Positions 8,001 to 14,722 of a stretch of 64,000 bases of DNA are shown one piece after another. Both the position numbers and the translations under genes were made by a program. The number at the start of each line of letters is the position of its first letter. Position 1 is the stretch's first letter. The DNA comes from Sandaracinaceae bacterium (GTDB taxonomy: Bacteria > Myxococcota_A > Polyangia > Polyangiales > Sandaracinaceae): NCBI GenBank assembly GCA_040218145.1, contig JAVJQK010000145.1, positions 1 through 64,000 on the forward strand. Direction: 5' to 3'. Under the pieces are notes generated by a model that was not told the DNA's origin, searched no databases, and worked only from the letters and a program-made list of their open reading frames with translations.

Positions 8001-8523
8001 CAGCTGGCCACCAGGTGGACGGTCGCGGTGACGACCCCGAGCACGGGCGCCTCCGTCGGCGCGACCGGCACGTCGGCCGCCGGGACGCTCAGCTGCAGGT
8101 CGACGAGGTGCTCGGCGCCGATGGTCTCCCCGATCGCCGCCTCGAGCAGCTCGGCGTACACGCTCCCCGCGCCCGTGAACTTGCGCAGGCCGCCGATCGG
8201 CAGCTGCCCCACGAAGGGCGCCAGCGCCGTCTCGACCTGGGCGGCGACCTCGCTCGCCGTCAGCCCGATCGTGCTGCGCACCCACACCTCGTACGTCACC
8301 GCGATGACGAGCGGCGTGGCGCTCGCGATCGTCGTGCTCACCCCCACGGGCAGCACGAGCTCGCGGATGGCCACGTCGACGGCGCCCAGCGGGGTGCTCG
8401 GGTCGCCCACCACGCCGGTCACTCCGCCCGAGCCGGTCGCCACGTACACGGCCACGTGCCCCGTCCCGTCCGCGATCGTCGTCACGCGCGTGACGCCCGC
8501 CCCGATGCCGCCGGTCGTCCGCG
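8000..8523 (-). pseudogene. baseplate J-like protein, C-terminal half only
   Basis: Downstream of about 8523 the frame reads GIGAGVTRVTTIADGTGHVA, AVDVAIRELVLPVGVSTT, PLVIAVTYEVWVR and ends TVHLVAS, the pattern of the C-terminal half of baseplate J (P2 gpJ/Mu gp47) proteins, which normally run ~350 aa or more. The N-terminal half is absent: upstream DNA is the start of a capsid gene in another frame. The frame is open further to 8599, but that part is an out-of-frame reading of the capsid sequence. Confidence 0.7.
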
Positions 8524-8691
8524 CGCCGTGTCGAGGAGCCAGTTGATGCGCTCCTTCTTCGCGCCGCTGTCCATGCGCCGCGCGATGAGGTTCCACCACG
8601 ACGCGTTCAGCAGCCGCTGGTATTCGCGCGAGCTGATCACGCTCATGTTCGACTCGAGGTCGAAGAGGAATTCAGGGGTGAGGGCTCCCAT
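8482..8691 (-). pseudogene. major capsid protein, N-terminal fragment fused out of frame to baseplate J
   Basis: From ATG 8691 the product starts MGALTPEFLFDLESNMSVIS and continues SREYQRLLNASWWNLIARRM, DSGAKKERINWLLDTA, which resembles the N-terminus of Mu-like phage major head proteins. It directly follows a decoration protein, as expected. After residue 56 (position 8524) the capsid sequence stops and the DNA is baseplate J coding sequence in a different frame; the open frame then ends at 8482. A complete capsid protein would be ~300 aa, so this cannot assemble a head. Confidence 0.7.
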
Positions 8692-8711
8692 GGGTCGTTC
8701 CTTCGTTCAGC

Positions 8712-9113
8712 TCAGGGGTGCTCGATGAGCACGCCGTAGATGGAGTGGACCGCCCAGACCGTTCCGGCCGTCGAGCGGGTGGCGGTACCGTCCGAGGCGG
8801 ACACGGTACGAGAGTCGAGGATGAACGCGTCGTTGCCGATGTCGGCGGCCTGGACGTCGTTCGGTGCGACGTCGTTGTCCCACCAGTGGAGCTGCAGCTC
8901 CCGGAAGAGGCGCACGCGCACTTGCTTCGCGCCGTCACCGGTCAGGTCCTCGTCGAAGTAGCCGATCGGGCGCAGCGTGGTGGACGGCTGCCCCGCGACG
9001 ATCAGGGCGGTCGCGGTGTCGAGGCACGCCATGTGCCCCTCCTCCGCGACCTCCGTGTTCGCCAGGGTGTGCTCGAAGTAGCTCCAGCTCTCGGTGCGAG
9101 TCATGCGGCGCAT
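8712..9113 (-). CDS. phage head decoration-like protein (133 aa)
   Basis: ATG 9113 (AGGGAG upstream); lies between the protease-scaffold gene and the capsid start, the usual slot for a decoration or stabilising protein. It contains EEGHMACLDTATA and LRPIGYFDEDLTGDG with a beta-rich core, then RTVSASDGTATRSTAGTVWA. That layout (gateway value, colour of beta strands, DSRTV segment) fits small head decoration proteins of Mu-like phages. Moderate confidence in the role. Confidence 0.6.
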   Translation of the reverse strand: MRRMTRTESWSYFEHTLANTEVAEEGHMACLDTATALIVAGQPSTTLRPIGYFDEDLTGDGAKQVRVRLFRELQLHWWDNDVAPNDVQAADIGNDAFILDSRTVSASDGTATRSTAGTVWAVHSIYGVLIEHP

Positions 9114-9117
9114 GTCG

Positions 9118-9789
9118 TCACGCTCCCTTCTCGCCGCTGCGCGTGGGCGCCGGCGGCGTGGACTGCTGCCCGGGCGCGCCGTTGGTCACCGGGACCTGGG
9201 CACCGAGGATCAACTTGTTGCCCTGCTGGACGACGCCCGCGGTGGTGCGGGTCAGGCCCATGCGGGCGTCGAGCGCGGCCTTCTCGGCGGGCGGCAGGCG
9301 GCTCGCCTGGCCGTCGCCTTGCCCCGCGCCCAGCGTGGGACGGACGCTGCTCGCCGCGGCGGGGTTGGCGCGCGGCGGCGCCTCGATCGCCGAGACGATG
9401 GCCTGCACCTCCGTCAGCGGCTTCTTCTGGAGGACCTTGACGAGGCTCGGCGACAGGTCGGGGCGGCTGGCGAGAAGGCGCGCGCGCTCTCCCTCCTCCC
9501 GCTCCCGCTCGACCGCCGCGAGCCGCGAGGTGAGATCCTGCACGGCGCTGGCGAGCTCGCCCGCGGTCGACGCGGTGACGTTCGAGGTCTTGGCGCTGGC
9601 CTTCGCCTTCTTCGCCTTCTTCGCCTCCTCGTCCTCTTCCTCGCTCTCCGCGGTGGCGTCGTCGTCGTCTTCGTCTTCGTCCATGGCCTTGAGCGCGCGG
9701 CGAGCGCGCTTGCGGGCCTGCTCGTCCGCCTCCTCGTCGTCGGCGATGGCCTGGAGAGCCTTCCTCGCCTTCTCTTCGTCTTCTTCCAT
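9118..9789 (-). CDS. possible nested scaffold protein from an internal start
   Basis: Within the protease gene, ATG 9789 (MEEDEEKARK) is preceded by GAGGAATCC, a good ribosome site, exactly at the junction between protease and acidic scaffold region. This would give a ~223-aa free scaffold protein in the same frame, as lambda Nu3 is made inside gene C. Seen: the site and its placement. Inferred: that it is used. Confidence 0.45.
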   Translation of the reverse strand: MEEDEEKARKALQAIADDEEADEQARKRARRALKAMDEDEDDDDATAESEEEDEEAKKAKKAKASAKTSNVTASTAGELASAVQDLTSRLAAVEREREEGERARLLASRPDLSPSLVKVLQKKPLTEVQAIVSAIEAPPRANPAAASSVRPTLGAGQGDGQASRLPPAEKAALDARMGLTRTTAGVVQQGNKLILGAQVPVTNGAPGQQSTPPAPTRSGEKGA

Positions 9790-10569
9790 GGATTCCTCGT
9801 TCGTTGCGCCCGCCGCCCGGGCGGGGGTGTTGCCGCTCGCCAGCGCGAGCACGTCCTCGAAGCTGCTCAGCGCGTCCGCCAACCCCAGTCGCACCGCCTC
9901 GGGGCCCAGGACGCGGTCACCCTGCAGAGCGCGCAGCGCGGCGACGTCGACGCCGCGGTGTTCGCGGACCAGCTCGAAGAACGTCTCCGCGAGCTGGTCC
10001 ACGCGACGCTGCGACGCGGCCAACGCCGCCTCCGTGAGCGGCACGTGCGGGTCGCCGTCGGTCTTGCGCGCACCGCTCGCCACCAGCGTGACCGCGACCC
10101 CGTGCCGCTCGTCGGCCGCGGTCACGTCGAAGAAGGTCTCGATCACCCCGATCGAGCCAATGTCGCTCGAGGGCGTCGCGTGGATCTCGTCGGCCGCGGT
10201 GCTCAGCGCGTAGGCCGCGCTCGCCGCCGCCCCGTCGACGTAGGCGAGCAGCTTCACGCCCGCCGCCCGCGCTGCCCGCCGCAGCGCCCGCGCCGTCTCG
10301 AACGCGCCGGAGACCGTCCCCCCGGGCGAGTCGACCTTCAGCACGATCGCGCGGGGCTGCGTCTCGAGCGCCGCCGTGAAGCGCTCCATGATCCCCTCGT
10401 ACGAGTCGCCCCAGTACTCCTTGTGGTGCGCGAGCGGCCCGCGGATCGTGATCACCGCCACGCTCGAGCGCGTCTCGATCGCCGGGGTGGAGGGCTGACC
10501 CTCGCTCACGACCATCCCGAGCGCGCGCGGGTCCAGCGCCAAGAGACCGCGGGGGGTGTAGTACCTCAC
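9118..10569 (-). CDS. phage prohead protease (S49/SppA-like) fused to a scaffold domain
   Basis: 483 aa from GTG 10569, which overlaps the portal stop (GTGA). Residues ~20-250 form an S49 serine protease: VAVITIRGPLAHHKEYWGDS, IVLKVDSPGGTVSGA, then AYVDGAAASAAYALSTAADE with the nucleophile Ser, and SSDIGSIGVIE. This clips head proteins during capsid maturation. Residues ~262-340 are a highly charged acidic/basic coiled coil (MEEDEEKARKALQAIADDEE, then runs of Glu, Asp and Lys), typical of scaffold. The C-terminus is Pro/Gly/Thr-rich. The order portal-protease/scaffold-decoration-capsid is standard. Confidence 0.85.
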   Translation of the reverse strand: MRYYTPRGLLALDPRALGMVVSEGQPSTPAIETRSSVAVITIRGPLAHHKEYWGDSYEGIMERFTAALETQPRAIVLKVDSPGGTVSGAFETARALRRAARAAGVKLLAYVDGAAASAAYALSTAADEIHATPSSDIGSIGVIETFFDVTAADERHGVAVTLVASGARKTDGDPHVPLTEAALAASQRRVDQLAETFFELVREHRGVDVAALRALQGDRVLGPEAVRLGLADALSSFEDVLALASGNTPARAAGATNEESMEEDEEKARKALQAIADDEEADEQARKRARRALKAMDEDEDDDDATAESEEEDEEAKKAKKAKASAKTSNVTASTAGELASAVQDLTSRLAAVEREREEGERARLLASRPDLSPSLVKVLQKKPLTEVQAIVSAIEAPPRANPAAASSVRPTLGAGQGDGQASRLPPAEKAALDARMGLTRTTAGVVQQGNKLILGAQVPVTNGAPGQQSTPPAPTRSGEKGA

Positions 10570-12002
10570 GCGACCTCCCGCAGGCGCACCGGCGCGGGGC
10601 CCGGGTCGGCCTGTCGGCGGCGGGTGGGGATCCCGAACCTCGCGATCATGGCGTCCACGTCGAGCTCGTGCGCGGCGCCTTCGGCTCCGCCTCCGGTGGC
10701 GAGCAGCGCCTCCGCCATCGCGGTGATCGCGTTGGCGGTCGTCACCATGGCCTGCGCCTCCGCCGCGCGATCCTTCGGCGGCGTCACGTCCCACTCGACG
10801 ACCGCGCCGTCACGAAGCGCCGCCTCACCCCAGCGGCCGAGGATCCAGGGCGGCAGCACCTGGGTGTTGACCGTGTACGCGAGCGCGTCGCTGGTGGCCT
10901 TGATCAGGTCGGCGCGGATCGAGCGGTGGATGTCGCTGTTCTGGAACCCCGCCCCGCCGTCCGAGGTGACCAGCTGTCCGGCCACCGCCATCTTGAACTC
11001 GACGTCCTGCGCCGCGATCGTCTTCTCGAAGCTCTCGTAGCCCCGCCCGTTGCTCTCGAGCAGCTTCACGTCGTAGCCGGGCGTCAGGCTGAACACCGTG
11101 TTGATGCCCCACGCCATGACGCGCTTGAACCAGGCGTCCTTCTGGCCCTCGCTCGCCCCCTGGGGCGCCAGCGCCACCCGCGCCGGGTTGGCGAGCTTCG
11201 CCTCCCAGTTGTCCTTGTGGATCGAGGCGTGCTCCTTGCGAATGTAGGCGCGCCCCACCGCGCGCCAGAGCGCGGCCTGCCACGGCGCACAGCGGCCCCC
11301 CGGGACGTGCAGCACCCACCGGCCGTCGCCCGGCGTGATGGGGATCAGCCCGACGTTCGAGCGGAAGTACCAGCGGTTCTCATACCAGCGGTAGATCAGG
11401 AACTCCGGGTCGTACCGGACCAGCACGGGGTAGTTGCGCCCCGGCACGGGCAGCAGCTCGCCGACGCCGACGCCGACGAGGACCCCGTCGGCCGCCAGGG
11501 CGCTCAGCTCCGGCGCGGGACACATCTCGTCGAAGACGCTCCGCGTCTGCTCGTGGCCCAGCTCGAGCGCGGCGACGATCTCGTCTCGTCCACGGAACCG
11601 CTTCGGCAGCCGGACCAGGCCGTCGGTGCGCGTGGAGAGCACGCCCGCCAGCACCCCGTCCTTGCGCGCCGCGCGCATGAGCCGCGCCGCACCAGCGAGG
11701 TGGCCCGCGTCCGCGTTGTGCTCCGCCGCCTCGAGGTCGCTGAGGTACCAGCGCGTCTGGCTGAAGGGGATCGGCTGCAGCCCGCCGCCGAACTGCTCGC
11801 GAAGGCGCTCCACCGCCGGGTCGTCGAGCGTCAGCGCACCCTCGGCAGCCGGCCGAGTGTAGGCCGAGATGCCAAGGAGCGATGCTATGCGAGAGGCGAT
11901 CCCCACGTCCGGAAGCGTGAGGAGTTCGCCAGCGCCAGGTGTATGATTCGCACCGGTTGACCCCGGTTGACCCGGTTGACCCCCCCCCGTCGAACGACTC
12001 AA
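10566..12002 (-). CDS. phage portal protein (DUF935, Mu gp29 type)
   Basis: 478 aa. It forms the dodecameric portal through which DNA enters the head. Family features: FSQTRWYLSDLEAAEHNADA near the start, LEDDP-like helices, AWFKRVMAWGINTVFSLTPG, and the C-terminal PPWILGRWGE..ALRDGAVVEWDV segment. The start is uncertain: TTG 12002 follows the stop of the small HTH gene directly, but the first ~30 codons are coded by a CCGGTTGA repeat and look artificial; a GTG at residue 33 (VGIASRIASLLGIS) is a good alternative. The stop overlaps the protease start. Confidence 0.8.
   Translation of the reverse strand: MSRSTGGGQPGQPGSTGANHTPGAGELLTLPDVGIASRIASLLGISAYTRPAAEGALTLDDPAVERLREQFGGGLQPIPFSQTRWYLSDLEAAEHNADAGHLAGAARLMRAARKDGVLAGVLSTRTDGLVRLPKRFRGRDEIVAALELGHEQTRSVFDEMCPAPELSALAADGVLVGVGVGELLPVPGRNYPVLVRYDPEFLIYRWYENRWYFRSNVGLIPITPGDGRWVLHVPGGRCAPWQAALWRAVGRAYIRKEHASIHKDNWEAKLANPARVALAPQGASEGQKDAWFKRVMAWGINTVFSLTPGYDVKLLESNGRGYESFEKTIAAQDVEFKMAVAGQLVTSDGGAGFQNSDIHRSIRADLIKATSDALAYTVNTQVLPPWILGRWGEAALRDGAVVEWDVTPPKDRAAEAQAMVTTANAITAMAEALLATGGGAEGAAHELDVDAMIARFGIPTRRRQADPGPAPVRLREVA
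11953..11979. repeat. three tandem CCGGTTGA words at the portal start
   Basis: CCGGTTGA occurs at 11953, 11963 and 11972, spaced 9-10 bp, followed by a run of C. They lie between the small HTH gene and the body of the portal gene. This could be a binding site for that HTH protein or a simple repeat expansion. Confidence 0.5.
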
Positions 12003-12185
12003 CTACCAGGAATCACGCGGAATCCCGTAGTTGACCTCCAGCGCGTTTTTCTTCGCGTCCGAGGGCTTTCGGCGCCCCGAGAGCCAGTGGTAGACCGCTC
12101 CGGGCGTCACTCGGCAGCGCGCCGCCACGTACTGCACCTCCGTGCGGCGCAGGATCTCGAGCAAGGCGGCGCGCCCACGCGACAC
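12003..12185 (-). CDS. small helix-turn-helix protein (60 aa) between terminase and portal
   Basis: GTG 12185, starting 4 bases after the terminase large-subunit stop. It carries a compact HTH: VQYVAARCRVTPGAVYHWLS, then GRRKPSDAKKNALEVNYGIP and a final W. The layout (HTH, basic GRRKP, helix, GIPxxxW) is the same as in the N-terminus of the terminase small subunit at 14394. It may be a second DNA-packaging recognition protein or a late regulator. DNA binding is likely; exact role unknown. Confidence 0.65.
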   Translation of the reverse strand: MSRGRAALLEILRRTEVQYVAARCRVTPGAVYHWLSGRRKPSDAKKNALEVNYGIPRDSW

Positions 12186-12189
12186 GCTG

Positions 12190-13818
12190 CTACCGGCGCC
12201 TCCATGCGTCCGCCCCCGCGTACGGGTCGAACGCGTGCTCCGCGAGCTCCTCCGCCGGCTCGGGTCCGCGGCGCGCCGACGGAGGCACCCCGTCCCGCAG
12301 CGAGAGAGGAACCCAGCACGCCAGCGCCAGCGCGTCGTAGCGGTCCGGCGAGCGGCCCAGCTGGTCCCGGCGCCGTAGCACCTTCTTCTGCGGGACCAGC
12401 TTCAGCCGCCCCGTGTGCGCCTGCTGCTCCCACTCCCACACGTGTAGCTCGGCCGCCAGCTTCGAGTCCTCGGGGATCGCGCCGCCCTCGCGCATCCAAC
12501 CCTCGAGGTTTGCAGTCAGCTCGTCGCGCATGCGGTCGAAGACGTGCGGCTGGCGCACCGCACGATCGGACGCGCGCACCGCCACCAGCTCGAACGGCTC
12601 CTCCCCCTTCCGCTCCTCGAGGAACCGCAGGAACTCGCCGTACACCTTCGCGCCCACCGCCCCCTCGCGGTCCAGCACGATCACCGGCTTCTCCCGACGG
12701 CGCCCCAGCCGCTCGACGATGCCGAGCGCGTGGACGAGGTGCGCCGCCGGCGAGAGCCCCGTGAACGCCACCAGCTCGAGCAGCTTCTGCCCCCGCCGCG
12801 GGGCGAACACCGCCTCGTCCCCGGTCCCGCTCTCGCCCGCTGGGTCGAGCCCCACGAACAGGCGCCCCTCGGCCTTCGTGTCCGCCCACCGGCTCTCCGC
12901 GTCCACGATCGCCGCGACGCTGAAGATCTTCCCGTCCTCCCGCTCGGCGAACTCTCCCTTGACGCGGATCAGGTACAGGGCGGACTCCTCGCCCCACATC
13001 TCCTTCTTCTCGTCGACCCACTCCTTCGTCGCCAGGCCGGGGACCACGACGCGCCCCTCGCGGCAGTTCGGCGTGTCCTCGGAGCTCGTCGTGATGCAGT
13101 GGAAGTACTTCGACTTGCCGTTGTGCGACTCGTAGAACTCCCCGCTCGTCTTCGTGGGGTTGCCCGTGTAGAGCACCCGGACCGTGCCCGGCCCGTCGCT
13201 CGCCCACCCGGCCCGGTTGCCCTCGAGCCCCTCGAAGATCTCGTCGGGGATCCCCGAGCACTCGTCGAACACGAAGAAAAGGTTCTTGCCGGCCGTGCCG
13301 GTGATCGCCTCGACGTCTTTGGCGGTGTAGCCCTTGATCTCGCGGAAGTTGTCGCTCACCAGCCCGGTCGCCGCGCGCTTCCCCAGCTTCCCGTCGATCA
13401 GCGCCGAGTGGGGGCACGGGCGCTCCGTCACACCCTCCGCCCGGCAGGCGAGACAGACCCCGCCGCGCTTCTTCATCATGGCGGTCTCCCGCCAGAGGAT
13501 GTCGTCCACCTGGCGTGCCACCGGGGCGCTCATGACTACGCGCGCGTCGTCGAAGGAGCTGTAGAACCACAGCCCGCACCCCGAGGCGGTGTTGGACTTC
13601 GACACCCGGTGGCCGGACTTCCAGGTCGTGCGCGGGTTGTCGCGCACGCTCTCGAGTACTTCGCGCTGCGTCGACCATGGCTCGATCCCGAGGATGTCCC
13701 GGAAGAACCCCACCGGGTCGGAGCGGTAGCGCGCCGAAGGCCAGCGGATCGCCCGCGCGAGCTTCCGTGCCTCCCGGTAGACCTCGAGCGCGTCGAGGAC
13801 GTAGAGCGACGCCACCAC
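12190..13818 (-). CDS. terL: terminase large subunit
   Basis: 542 aa, GTG 13818 (another GTG one codon on), 3 bp after the small-subunit stop. This is the ATPase/nuclease motor that packages phage DNA. ATPase half: GIEPWSTQREVLESVRDNPR (adenine motif), a degenerate Walker A in SGHRVSKSNTA, Walker B NLFFVFDECSGI, and coupling motif LYTGNPTKTSGEF. Nuclease half: LFVGLDPAGESGTGDEAV with acidic residues, and DRYDALALACW near the C-terminus. A CLACR..CPH cysteine cluster near residue 120 is an unusual insert. Complete by length. Confidence 0.88.
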   Translation of the reverse strand: MVASLYVLDALEVYREARKLARAIRWPSARYRSDPVGFFRDILGIEPWSTQREVLESVRDNPRTTWKSGHRVSKSNTASGCGLWFYSSFDDARVVMSAPVARQVDDILWRETAMMKKRGGVCLACRAEGVTERPCPHSALIDGKLGKRAATGLVSDNFREIKGYTAKDVEAITGTAGKNLFFVFDECSGIPDEIFEGLEGNRAGWASDGPGTVRVLYTGNPTKTSGEFYESHNGKSKYFHCITTSSEDTPNCREGRVVVPGLATKEWVDEKKEMWGEESALYLIRVKGEFAEREDGKIFSVAAIVDAESRWADTKAEGRLFVGLDPAGESGTGDEAVFAPRRGQKLLELVAFTGLSPAAHLVHALGIVERLGRRREKPVIVLDREGAVGAKVYGEFLRFLEERKGEEPFELVAVRASDRAVRQPHVFDRMRDELTANLEGWMREGGAIPEDSKLAAELHVWEWEQQAHTGRLKLVPQKKVLRRRDQLGRSPDRYDALALACWVPLSLRDGVPPSARRGPEPAEELAEHAFDPYAGADAWRRR

Positions 13819-13821
13819 CGG

Positions 13822-14394
13822 TCAGTCCTCCAGGACTTCGGCGAGCCGCCTGTCGAGCTCGGCGGCGAGCGATGGCTCCACCGGCTCGAGCTGCTCGGCG
13901 AGCCAGGTCAGGATCTCGCGGAAGCGCTGCCACGCTGGGTTCTCGGCGATGACGCGCGCCTGGAGGAGCTCGGCCTCGGCCTTGGCACGCTCGGCCTCTC
14001 GCCGCAGGCGGGTGGTCTGGTCCAGGAGCCGCGACTCGAGGGTGAGGGCCTTGTTGTAGTCGGCGTCCATGAGGTCGCCCCGCTCGCGGCGCTGCCTCGC
14101 CTGCCTCAGCAGCTCTTCGGCGTGCTCGAGCGGCGTCAGCTCTCGGAGGTCGCGCTGCGCCGGGCGCGGCTGGTCGGCGGGCTGCTGTGACCACGCCTTC
14201 GCCGGGATCCCGAACGCGTCGGCCATGGACTCGCGGTTCTTGGCCCCCGGACGCTTCGAGCCCCGCCGCCAGTAGCTCACGACCTGCTTGGTGCAGCCGA
14301 GCCGTTCGGCGATCTCGGCGTGGCTCTCCGGGCGCGCCAAGAGCTGCCTCTGCCCTTCGCTCCGCGGCCGGACGCTGTCGGTGCCGTCGGTCAT
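13822..14394 (-). CDS. terS: terminase small subunit-like DNA-binding protein (190 aa)
   Basis: ATG 14394. N-terminal HTH: ESHAEIAERLGCTKQVVSYW, followed by RRGSKRPGAKNRESMADAFG and IPAKAWSQQ. The rest is long helices with coiled-coil character (EELLRQARQRRERGDLMDAD) and an acidic end. Position directly before terL and this HTH-plus-coiled-coil form fit a terminase small subunit, which recognises the packaging site. The region upstream (14395-14722) is non-coding and could hold the late promoter. Confidence 0.7.
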   Translation of the reverse strand: MTDGTDSVRPRSEGQRQLLARPESHAEIAERLGCTKQVVSYWRRGSKRPGAKNRESMADAFGIPAKAWSQQPADQPRPAQRDLRELTPLEHAEELLRQARQRRERGDLMDADYNKALTLESRLLDQTTRLRREAERAKAEAELLQARVIAENPAWQRFREILTWLAEQLEPVEPSLAAELDRRLAEVLED

Positions 14395-14722
14395 CGCGTC
14401 CGCCGGGGGCCGGGGGTCAACCGAATTTCAGCAGCACCGAAATCGATCCAAGCATGAACGCGACTCCTCTGGGCCTTGGAGTCTCCACAACTGTTGGAGG
14501 GGGGGTGCTCGTGGTGGCCCTGCCGTGCGCCGACGTTGGCGTGTCTGCGCTCGGGTAGCGCTCGTCCGGGGGTGGAGCCGTCCGTGGCGCTGAGGGGCGT
14601 AGAGGGCGAGTGAGGGCGTCGCGTCCGCATGCGTCGCCCCCTTGCGTGGAGGGTGGCACAGCGGGTGCTGGACCGCACTCGGCTGGAGGGTGCGCCGAGT
14701 GAGTGAACTGGGCAGCCGCCGC
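14395..14722. other. non-coding interval upstream of the late operon
   Basis: About 330 bp between primase 3' end and terS. A 7-bp perfect inverted repeat (ACTCGGC at 14677, GCCGAGT at 14694) lies 23 bp past the primase stop and may be a hairpin without a U-run. Near 14420-14445 the words ACCGAATTT and ACCGAAAT are repeated close to the terS start and may be a late-operator element. No credible gene. Confidence 0.4.

Noticed and set aside
12107-14194. 695-codon reverse frame over terL
   Set aside because: Arg/Gly-rich frame-shifted shadow of terS and terL.
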